DNA of 14,811 nt from CAMYMG01 sp038259455 (GTDB lineage Bacteria > Pseudomonadota > Alphaproteobacteria > Rhizobiales > Rhizobiaceae), in NCBI GenBank assembly GCA_038259455.1, contig JBBSOT010000089.1:1-14811 (forward strand). The letters run 5' to 3'. The notes under the pieces were generated by a model. That model made no database searches, was not told where the DNA came from, and was given only the letters and a program-made list of their open reading frames with translations. Shown piece after piece: positions 7,629 through 14,136 of the stretch. The position numbers and the translations under genes are program-made. How positions within the stretch are numbered: position 1 is the stretch's first letter; each line of letters starts with the position of its first letter.

Positions 7629-7689
7629 CTTTTCATCTCTCCGTTTGTGGGCGTCAGGCTGTGAACAGCCGCTCGGGATCGAGCAGCCG

Positions 7690-8424
7690 CTATGTTTCGA
7701 GTTCCAGGTCGGCTGGCGGTTCGGTGATCGCGACCTGGTCGTCAAAGACGAGGTCGAATCCGGTATTGTCCTGCACGTTTTCGCGCGTCACGCCGGGATT
7801 GAGAGCCAGCACTTTCATCCGCCGCGACTCCTTCTCGAAGCCGAATACCGCCAGTTCAGTGATCACCCGGAACATTCCGCCAGCGGGCAGACCACTCTCG
7901 GCCCGGCTGTCACCACCCCGGATGAAGCCGGGGCTCGTGATAAAATCCACCTTCTCCACGAAGCGCCGTTTCTCATGCTTCATGGCAACGATCATGTTGG
8001 TAAGACTGGCGATGTCATTGCCGCCGCCGGTCCCAGGCAACCTGGTCTTCGGTGCGCTCGGGTCTCCGATAAAGGACGAGTTGAGGTTGCCGAACTGGTC
8101 TATCTGGGCGCCGCCCATGAAGCCGACATCGACATAGCCGCGCTGCAGGAGGAGCAGCACATCCGCGCTGCCCAGAACCATGTTCGCCCGCTTGGTGCAA
8201 CGTTGGTCGTTGGTCGAGGGAGGAAGCTTTCCCGGCTCGACAAATGCACCGATGACGCCGCCTTCGAACAGAATTGTCAGGCCCGGGCACCGCAGGCGTT
8301 GCGCCAGGGTGGCGGCGAGCAACGGCACCCCGACACCGGCGAAGACAACCTGCCCGTCACGCAGTTGGCGCGCGCTCAGAACGGCGAGCATTTCGGACGC
8401 AGAATATTTTTGAGTCTCAGTCAT
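7690..8424 (-). CDS. Family I CoA-transferase, subunit B (glutaconate CoA-transferase-like)
   Basis: Beta subunit (244 aa) of a two-subunit family I CoA-transferase, similar to GctB. The motif ILFEGGVIGAF places Glu54 where glutaconate CoA-transferase has its catalytic glutamate, at the same residue number. Other family features are VFAGVGVPLLAATLAQRL (28-45) and GFMGGAQIDQFGNLN. The start MTETQKYS lies inside the end of the subunit A gene (ATGACTGA, 8-base overlap), with GGAG about 9 bases upstream. An in-frame start 51 bases earlier is unlikely. The overlap implies coupled, equal production of both subunits. Possible alternative: a ring-opening hydrolase like mycobacterial IpdAB, which has the same fold; the retained glutamate favours a real transferase. 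Confidence 0.88.
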   Translation of the reverse strand: MTETQKYSASEMLAVLSARQLRDGQVVFAGVGVPLLAATLAQRLRCPGLTILFEGGVIGAFVEPGKLPPSTNDQRCTKRANMVLGSADVLLLLQRGYVDVGFMGGAQIDQFGNLNSSFIGDPSAPKTRLPGTGGGNDIASLTNMIVAMKHEKRRFVEKVDFITSPGFIRGGDSRAESGLPAGGMFRVITELAVFGFEKESRRMKVLALNPGVTRENVQDNTGFDLVFDDQVAITEPPADLELET

Positions 8425-9382
8425 TGTAGATGCTCCGGCCTCTCTGGCTGGCTTCGAGAAGCTCGTCCATGCCAATCAGGGAGAGATAGTCGTTCCAGGT
8501 TTTCGGCTCGAAGAAGTAGCGCTCGAGGTACTCGCGCATGCCATCCACCGGATTTGAGTTCACCTGCGAGACATAGGCTTCAAGGTGCTTCATCATCGGT
8601 TCGTAGAGCCCGTAGCACTCATGGGGAGCAGAGCCGTAGGGCACTTCCACAACCGCATCGACGCAGAAAAATGGAATCTTTGTCTGGTCCGGCGCCCGTC
8701 GAATCTGATCGTTCGACACGATGCGCTCCGTGGTCAGGATCACGCGGTTGGCGGCCAGGGCCAGGTCAATATCCATGAACTGCAACCCGTCGATCTGGGC
8801 GTTGCCATAGGCGTCGCACCGCTGGACATGGATCAGCGCAACGTCGGGATTGAGCGCCGGGACGAGCAGCAGCTTCTCCCCGGTGAAGGGGCAATCGATA
8901 GGCTTGGCCTCCGGACGCTGCGTCATGACGTCGGAGCCCAGCATCGAGCGGATCGGAAGGAAGGGAACGCCCATCCCGCCGGCACGAAAGCGCATCCCCA
9001 TAGCCATGTGGCTCCACTCGTCATACCGAGCACCCTGGGTCTCGACATGGTGGCGCATGACCTTGGACAAACCCCAAAGGATACCTTGCGCGAACCAGCT
9101 CGTCTCGATGTGGTCAGACACGCCGGACCCGAACAGCAGGTCACCATCCGTTGAGATGATGCAGCGCGAGCAGGACAAGTCCTTGCGACGCTGCCGGATC
9201 AGTTCCCATACCATCGCCATGGGCGTGCGCGACATGGTCGAGCCGCCTATCCCAACCCTCATGCCATCCTGGACGAACGAGGCTGCCTCCTCAAGCGAGA
9301 CCACCTTTTCGCGCAAGCTGCGATCGCGCTTGGCAAGATTGTCTCTGAGCCGGCTGTACGGCTCTACCCGGGTCTCATGCAC
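8417..9382 (-). CDS. Family I CoA-transferase, subunit A (glutaconate CoA-transferase-like)
   Basis: Alpha subunit (321 aa) of the same CoA-transferase. Family landmarks are the Gly-rich loop RVGIGGSTMSRTPMAMVWELIRQ (42-64, the CoA-binding region), VPALNPDVALIHVQRCDAYGNAQIDG (a stretch typical of GctA/IpdA-type subunits) and VEVPYGSAPHECYG near the C-terminal third. Known enzymes of the family move CoA between carboxylates or, in the IpdAB branch, open a CoA-linked ring. The start is GTG at 9382, chosen because an excellent Shine-Dalgarno sequence (AAGGAG) sits 6 bases upstream and no ATG in the frame fits better. It follows the PLP gene after 36 bases and overlaps subunit B. Substrate unknown. 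Confidence 0.88.
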   Translation of the reverse strand: MHETRVEPYSRLRDNLAKRDRSLREKVVSLEEAASFVQDGMRVGIGGSTMSRTPMAMVWELIRQRRKDLSCSRCIISTDGDLLFGSGVSDHIETSWFAQGILWGLSKVMRHHVETQGARYDEWSHMAMGMRFRAGGMGVPFLPIRSMLGSDVMTQRPEAKPIDCPFTGEKLLLVPALNPDVALIHVQRCDAYGNAQIDGLQFMDIDLALAANRVILTTERIVSNDQIRRAPDQTKIPFFCVDAVVEVPYGSAPHECYGLYEPMMKHLEAYVSQVNSNPVDGMREYLERYFFEPKTWNDYLSLIGMDELLEASQRGRSIYND

Positions 9383-9396
9383 AGATTTCTCCTTTC
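9383..9396 (-). promoter_or_regulatory. Ribosome binding site fixing the GTG start of CoA-transferase subunit A
   Basis: On the minus strand, AAAGGAG is followed by AAATCT and then GTG. This is the strongest ribosome binding site in the operon apart from that of the molybdenum hydroxylase, and it decides in favour of the non-ATG start at 9382. Confidence 0.7.
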
Positions 9397-9418
9397 CAGG
9401 GCAAGTGATCGCCCGTTG

Positions 9419-10921
9419 TCAATTGACGCCAACTTCGGCGTTGAATTCGTCGATAAGTGCATCCCATTCGGGAACCGAAGCTGCGATGCCCTGCCAGAAC
9501 GACTGATCCTTGCGGATGTCGAACTCCTCGACCGAGATCCCCTGCTGCTCGACCCAGGTGTAGTAGCCGAGGTTGAAGATGCGTCGACGGTCAGGCTGTC
9601 CGAGTTCAAGCACATGTTCGTCCGAAAGATCGGCCAGACAGGACGAGAAGACGCCGTCGGCATCGGTCGCTGAAAATCCGCGCCCATAGAATTTCGCTTC
9701 CGCCGTCTTCAATTCGGTCTCGTAAAGGCGGGCGCTGTCGGTAGCGATCGTCATCAGGACGTCGTCGGGGCCGTAATCCATGTAGCGGGCGAGCTTGATG
9801 GCGGCGACGATGTTGGCGAGGCCTGATATGCCGACCTCGGCAAACTCCGGAACGATGCCAGCGTCGATGTCAGTGCGCCCGCGCAGATAGGATTTACCGG
9901 CCTCTGTGTTGAACAAGAGATTGAGCCGGTCGCTCATCCGGTCCGAGACAGCAATCACGAAATCGCTGTTCATGACGTTGTGGATGAGCGGGATATGTTT
10001 GTCGCCAATCCCCTGGATATTGTGCTCGCCATAGCCGTTCTCGAGCATAGTGGGACATTCGAGTGCTTCTACCGCGGCAATCCTGGTTCCGAAGGTGGTC
10101 TTGAGATGATCGCCGGCAGCGATCGTTCCGGCCGAACCCGTCGCCGAAACGAAGGCGGCAAGGCGGGCGCTTCCATCCTGCGACTGCAGATGTGAGAATA
10201 CGCGCTCACAGGCGGCACCCGTGCAAGCGTGATGCGCCATGTAGTTGGAAAACGCCGAGAACTGGTTGAGAATCACATTCCCTTCCACAGCTGCCAGTTC
10301 GTGGCACTTTTCGTAGATTTCCTTGACGTTGCTCTCCGTACCGACGGTCCGAACGATGTGAGACGGGTCGGCGACCCAGCTTTCCAGCCAATCGTAACGC
10401 TCGCGGCTCATGCCTTCCGGCAGAACGGCGACGCCATCACAGCCAAGGATGCGCGAGATCGCAACACCGCCCCGGCAATAGTTTCCGGTCGACGGCCAGA
10501 TGGCCCTGTTGCGATCGGGATCGAACTGCCCGGTAACAAGTCGGGTCACCAGCCCCGCATAGGCGGGCAGAACCTTGTGCGCCCCTATCATCGGAAAGCG
10601 CGAGCCAAGCAGCACAACAATCGGTGCCCTGACGCCGGTCAGCGACGGCGGCAGGACGATATGCGCCGGAACATCCACCCGACCGCGCCGCGAGGCGTCA
10701 TTGTACCAGTGGACACGCCAGAGATTTTCGGCCTGTGGTGCGTCCGGGTCGACACCGGCCAGTCGTTCGTCGACATATGCCGGCATCGCCGCACTGCCAG
10801 CCAATTGCGCAAAGGTCGGCAGCACCATGCCGCGCGATCGTGCGCGTTCCACTGCCGCCCGTCGAACGGTCGGATCAACTATTGTCGGTCGTGGGACAAC
10901 CGCTGCCTCTGCCTGAGTCAT
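9419..10921 (-). CDS. Fold-type II PLP-dependent enzyme (tryptophan synthase beta/cysteine synthase superfamily)
   Basis: Pyridoxal-phosphate enzyme of 500 aa with the PALP fold. The likely PLP lysine is Lys116 in PMIGAHKVLPA. STGNYCRGG (144-152) is the substrate-carboxylate loop (S-T-G-N pattern), and SATGSAGTIAAG (259-270) the Gly-rich phosphate-binding loop. At 500 aa it is longer than cysteine synthases (about 310-330 aa). I do not recognise a characterised enzyme with confidence; candidates are an amino acid ammonia-lyase, a beta-replacing enzyme, or a relative of the 2-amino-4-oxopentanoate thiolase subunit OrtB, although no OrtA partner is present. First gene of the five-gene operon. 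The ATG has GGAG 9 bases upstream, a promoter overlapping a three-half-site operator lies about 60-90 bases upstream, and the next gene starts 36 bases after the stop. Confidence 0.85.
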   Translation of the reverse strand: MTQAEAAVVPRPTIVDPTVRRAAVERARSRGMVLPTFAQLAGSAAMPAYVDERLAGVDPDAPQAENLWRVHWYNDASRRGRVDVPAHIVLPPSLTGVRAPIVVLLGSRFPMIGAHKVLPAYAGLVTRLVTGQFDPDRNRAIWPSTGNYCRGGVAISRILGCDGVAVLPEGMSRERYDWLESWVADPSHIVRTVGTESNVKEIYEKCHELAAVEGNVILNQFSAFSNYMAHHACTGAACERVFSHLQSQDGSARLAAFVSATGSAGTIAAGDHLKTTFGTRIAAVEALECPTMLENGYGEHNIQGIGDKHIPLIHNVMNSDFVIAVSDRMSDRLNLLFNTEAGKSYLRGRTDIDAGIVPEFAEVGISGLANIVAAIKLARYMDYGPDDVLMTIATDSARLYETELKTAEAKFYGRGFSATDADGVFSSCLADLSDEHVLELGQPDRRRIFNLGYYTWVEQQGISVEEFDIRKDQSFWQGIAASVPEWDALIDEFNAEVGVN

Positions 10922-10973
10922 GCCTGCAAACTCCGATTGATCGCCGCCAGATGCGACGAACTTAATCAGCCTA

Positions 10974-10993
10974 TCATTCTAATGTTAGTATGA
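10974..10993. promoter_or_regulatory. Palindromic operator C, upstream of the PLP-CoA-transferase-LLM-M20 operon
   Basis: Arms TCATTCT (10974-10980) and AGTATGA (10987-10993) with a 6-base spacer. On the minus strand the arms read TCATACT and AGAATGA, identical at all 14 positions to operator A, and the flanks ATAG and TAG match operator B. It lies in the 90-base gap between cofGH and the PLP gene and covers the proposed -10 box and transcription start, which fits repression. Confidence 0.75.
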
Positions 10994-11015
10994 CTATCTC
11001 ATACTCAGACGTCAA
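10987..11015 (-). promoter_or_regulatory. Putative sigma70-type promoter of the PLP operon
   Basis: On the minus strand, TTGACG (11015-11010, 5/6 match) is followed after 17 bases by CATACT (10992-10987, 4/6 match). The -10 box is inside operator C. The -35 box lies on the last bases of cofGH and its stop codon. The leader before the ATG at 10921 would be about 60 bases. Confidence 0.5.
10999..11005. promoter_or_regulatory. Extra half-site next to operator C
   Basis: A third half-site TCATACT (10999-11005) lies 5 bases beyond operator C. With the AGTATGA arm (10987-10993) it makes a second, perfect 7-base inverted repeat, so the region holds three half-sites in alternating orientation. It falls in the spacer of the proposed promoter. 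Two overlapping palindromes could allow two dimers or two binding modes. Confidence 0.55.
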
Positions 11016-11035
11016 CCTGCATAGGCAGATTGACG
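11010..11035. repeat. Inverted repeat over the cofGH stop codon
   Basis: Arms CGTCAACCTGC (11010-11020) and GCAGATTGACG (11025-11035) with a 4-base loop; 10 of 11 positions pair. It covers the last seven codons and the stop codon of cofGH and includes the -35 box of the next promoter. No T-run follows it on the minus strand, so it would be at most a weak terminator. It could also be a protein-binding site. Confidence 0.5.
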
Positions 11036-13435
11036 CTCTGGCAGGGGTTCCGGCTGCCGCTCCCGGCCGCTGGCATATGCACGGTCCCGCATTCCGTCTG
11101 GTGCATTGCCGTAAGCAGTGTTGCGCTGGCGGGGCACACGGCCCGACGCCTGGATGATCTGCTCCAGGCGCTGTGGCGTCATTTCCTGTCCGTGGCTTGC
11201 ACCTGCCGAACGCGAGATACTCTCGTCCATAAGCGTTCCGCCGAGGTCGTTGACGCCGGCATTCAGGCAATGGCCAACGCCATCCGCACCGAGCTTCACC
11301 CACGAGGCCTGGATGTTGGTGATGTGCGGATGTAGGGTTAGCCTGGCGACCGCATGCATCAGGATCGTCTCGCGGAATGTCGGTCCGGGCCGCGACTTAC
11401 CTTTGAGATAGATCGGCGCCTCCATGTGAACGAATGGCAGCGGCACGAATTCGGTGAAGCCGCCCGTCTCGATCTGCAGATCGCGCACGCGCATCAGATG
11501 CCGCGCCCAATGCTCGTACCGATCAATGTGGCCGAACATGATGGTTGCCGTTGAGCGGAAGCCGAGACCATGGGCCGTGCGCATGACATCGAGCCATTCA
11601 CCGGTGTTGATCTTGTCTGCACAAAGCAACGCGCGAACCTCGTCGTCGAGTATTTCCGCTGCAGTGCCTGGCAGTGTGTTGAGACCTGCCTCCTTCAAAT
11701 CCTCCAGGAACTCGCGCACCGAGATTCCCAGCGTCTTTGCTCCTTGCCAAACCTCAAGCGGTGAAAAAGCATGCATGTGAATCTCAGGGACGCTGGCTTT
11801 GACGGCCTGGCAGATCTCGAGATATTTGGTGCCGGTATAGGATGGATGGATGCCACCCTGCATGCAGACTTCCGTGGCGCCACGCTGCCACGCTTCACTG
11901 ACCCGCCGAGCGACCTCGCTCATCTCCAGATCGTAGGGCCGGCCCCGAAGGTTCTCGCTGAGCTTGCCCTTTGAAAAGGCGCAGAACTGGCACTTGAAGT
12001 AGCAGATGTTGGTATAGTTGATGTTGCGCGTGACGACATAACTGACAACTTCACCATTGACTGTACGCCGAAGCCGATCGGCGGCGCGGCAGACGGCAGT
12101 GAACTCATCGTCGCGCGCCCGAAACAGCCGCACGATGTCTGCTTCCGAAAGCAGCTTGCCTGACTCGGCTTTGTCGAAGATTGCCTGCAGATCCGGTTTT
12201 GCCGGCACAACAATCGGCGCCCGCAACTGCGCGACATCCGCCGCTGGCGGTGCGTCGGCTCGGCCGGGACACCAGTCATTGCTCCTTGGCCAACCGTCGC
12301 CATCGACGAAATTGTAAAGCTTCGTACGCAACTTCTCGTCCACCCAACGCAAGGCATGGCGCGCATAGGACGGATAGATCGCCAGCCGCTCATGCAGCGT
12401 TTTTCCGGCGGCTCTTGTGGCGGCCGCGAGCTCTTCGAGATGCGGCCAGGGCGCCTCCGGGTTGACGTGATCGGGCGTTACCGGTGAGACGCCGCCCCAA
12501 TCGTTTATGCCGGCGTTTACCAACTGCGTCAGCGCGCCTGGGGTAAGATTCGGCGGAGCCTGGATGTTCATCTCGGGTTCGAAGATCAGGCGCGCGACGG
12601 CGATGGTCCAAAGATGATCATCGAGCGACGGAGCCGCGACCTTTGCCATTCGCGTCCCTGGCTTCGGCCTGAAGTTCTGGATGATGATTTCCTGGATGTG
12701 CCCGTATGTGTCGTTGAGTTCCCGCAGCGCCAGCAATGACTGGATCCGTTCGGCGCGCGTCTCGCCGATGCCGATCAGGATGCCAGTCGTGAACGGAACC
12801 GCCATGGCGCCAGCCCGGCTCAAAGTATCCAGACGCGCGGCCGGAATCTTGTCAGGCGACCCGTGATGCGCCCCACCCTTGGCACAAAGGCGCTCAGAGG
12901 TGCTTTCCAGCATGATGCCCTGCGAGATCGAAACCTGGCGGAGCGCCAGAAGGTCCTCGTCAGTCAGCAAGCCGGGATTGACGTGCGGAAGCAGGCCGGT
13001 CTCGTCCAGTACAAGCTTGGCCATTTCGGCGAGGTAGGAGATGGTTGTCTCATGTCCGAGGGCCCGAAGCTCCTCGCGCGCTACCCGGTAGCGAAGCTCA
13101 GGCTTGTCACCGAGCGTGAAGAGAGCCTCCTTGCAACCGGCCTCTTTGCCGGCACGCGCGATGGCCAGCACTTCCTCACGTTTGAGGAAAGCCTTTTCGC
13201 CCGTGCGAGGCGGATGGGCGAAAGTGCAGTAGTGACAGACATCCCTGCAAAGCTGCGTCAGCGGAATGAACACTTTGCGCGAATAGGTTACGAAGCCGCC
13301 ATGGGCAGCGTCGCGACGCGCGGCCGCTGCGTCGAGCAGAGACGACAGGTCTTCAATCCCGACAAGATTGTTTGCTTCCTCGCCGGCAAGACGCCGGTCG
13401 AGAGGAAAATCAGCCAGAAGCGTGGAAATGTTCAT
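11012..13435 (-). CDS. fbiC: Fused FO synthase, CofG-CofH (FbiC-type)
   Basis: Bifunctional radical-SAM enzyme of 807 aa that builds FO (7,8-didemethyl-8-hydroxy-5-deazariboflavin), the flavin-like core of F420, from tyrosine and the flavin precursor 5-amino-6-ribitylaminouracil. The N-terminal half is CofG, with a CX3CX2C [4Fe-4S] motif at Cys63, Cys67 and Cys70 (LCRDVCHYC). The C-terminal half is CofH, with its motif at Cys478, Cys482 and Cys485 (ICYFKCQFC), followed by MQGGIHP (525-531), LPGTAAEIL (588-596) and NAGVNDLGG near the end. A linker of about 30 residues (385-415) joins them. The order matches actinobacterial FbiC; in many archaea the two are separate proteins. The start MNISTLLADF overlaps the cofC stop (ATGA) and has AAGGAG 11 bases upstream. 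Third gene of the F420 operon; cytoplasmic. Confidence 0.97.
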   Translation of the reverse strand: MNISTLLADFPLDRRLAGEEANNLVGIEDLSSLLDAAAARRDAAHGGFVTYSRKVFIPLTQLCRDVCHYCTFAHPPRTGEKAFLKREEVLAIARAGKEAGCKEALFTLGDKPELRYRVAREELRALGHETTISYLAEMAKLVLDETGLLPHVNPGLLTDEDLLALRQVSISQGIMLESTSERLCAKGGAHHGSPDKIPAARLDTLSRAGAMAVPFTTGILIGIGETRAERIQSLLALRELNDTYGHIQEIIIQNFRPKPGTRMAKVAAPSLDDHLWTIAVARLIFEPEMNIQAPPNLTPGALTQLVNAGINDWGGVSPVTPDHVNPEAPWPHLEELAAATRAAGKTLHERLAIYPSYARHALRWVDEKLRTKLYNFVDGDGWPRSNDWCPGRADAPPAADVAQLRAPIVVPAKPDLQAIFDKAESGKLLSEADIVRLFRARDDEFTAVCRAADRLRRTVNGEVVSYVVTRNINYTNICYFKCQFCAFSKGKLSENLRGRPYDLEMSEVARRVSEAWQRGATEVCMQGGIHPSYTGTKYLEICQAVKASVPEIHMHAFSPLEVWQGAKTLGISVREFLEDLKEAGLNTLPGTAAEILDDEVRALLCADKINTGEWLDVMRTAHGLGFRSTATIMFGHIDRYEHWARHLMRVRDLQIETGGFTEFVPLPFVHMEAPIYLKGKSRPGPTFRETILMHAVARLTLHPHITNIQASWVKLGADGVGHCLNAGVNDLGGTLMDESISRSAGASHGQEMTPQRLEQIIQASGRVPRQRNTAYGNAPDGMRDRAYASGRERQPEPLPERQSAYAG

Positions 13436-14136
13436 GGAGCAACTTTCTCCTTCAGTGACTTTGCCGCAACGGACGCACCCAGGACGGGTAAGCTGTCGAG
13501 GCAACTGCGCGTCCAGCTGAGCGGGTTCTGGCTGGAGTCGAAAATCAGGTCGACGGCGAGATCGATGTCGGGCCCTGCACCCTCAAGCTCCAGTATTTCC
13601 GGCTCGACGCCCGCCGCACGCGCGGCCACAACGTGGCGGGCAAAGCTCATGGAGCCGTAAGCCGGCGGAAACAGGACAGGTGGAGCGACCGCAAGAATGT
13701 TGGTTCCGCCGTCGCGTGAGGCGGGAACGATCACAATCGGGCTGGATTTCGTTGCGTGCAACACCGACTCGATTTCCGGGACAGTGATGAATGGAACGTC
13801 GCCGGGGACAACCATAACCCCTGCCTTGTGGTTGGCATGAAGCCAGTCGATGCCGCGCTGAACCGCCCCGTTGACACCGTTTTCGACCGGATCGGGAATT
13901 GTCACTGCACCGGCAAGGGCCGCGGTGGCGGCTGCTTCTTCGTCGCTGGTGACGACCAGAATTCCGCCGAGGGTTTCGACCCGAGAAAGGGTCGCCAGGA
14001 CGTCCCGGAACATGGCCCGCATGAGCGATATGCGTTCGCTGCGATCGAGAAAGGGCGCAAGCCGGGACTTGGCGTTTTCGAGGCGCTTTATGGGTACAAG
14101 GGCCCAGATGTTCTCATTGTTGCGAATGTTCTTCAT
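13432..14136 (-). CDS. cofC: F420 guanylyltransferase CofC/FbiD (2-phospholactate-type)
   Basis: Nucleotidyltransferase of 234 aa that activates the phospho-acid of the F420 side chain with GTP, making the substrate of CofD. The acid is 2-phospho-L-lactate in methanogens, phosphoenolpyruvate in mycobacteria, and 3-phosphoglycerate in a betaproteobacterium. Motifs are VPIKRLENAKSRLAP (14-28, nucleotide-binding N-terminus), PGDVPF (111-116), RDGGTN (141-146), GSMSFARH (161-168) and PDID (189-192). About 35 residues extend past the usual end of the fold. The ATG overlaps the cofD stop codon by one base (TGATG); a TTG one codon earlier is possible but less likely. Which acid it uses cannot be read from sequence by eye. 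Confidence 0.94.
   Translation of the reverse strand: MKNIRNNENIWALVPIKRLENAKSRLAPFLDRSERISLMRAMFRDVLATLSRVETLGGILVVTSDEEAAATAALAGAVTIPDPVENGVNGAVQRGIDWLHANHKAGVMVVPGDVPFITVPEIESVLHATKSSPIVIVPASRDGGTNILAVAPPVLFPPAYGSMSFARHVVAARAAGVEPEILELEGAGPDIDLAVDLIFDSSQNPLSWTRSCLDSLPVLGASVAAKSLKEKVAP

Noticed and set aside
6372..8778. Two long plus-strand open frames (416 and 392 codons)
   Set aside because: They run antisense over the M20, LLM and CoA-transferase genes and give arginine- and histidine-rich sequence without motifs, as expected from GC-rich codon bias.
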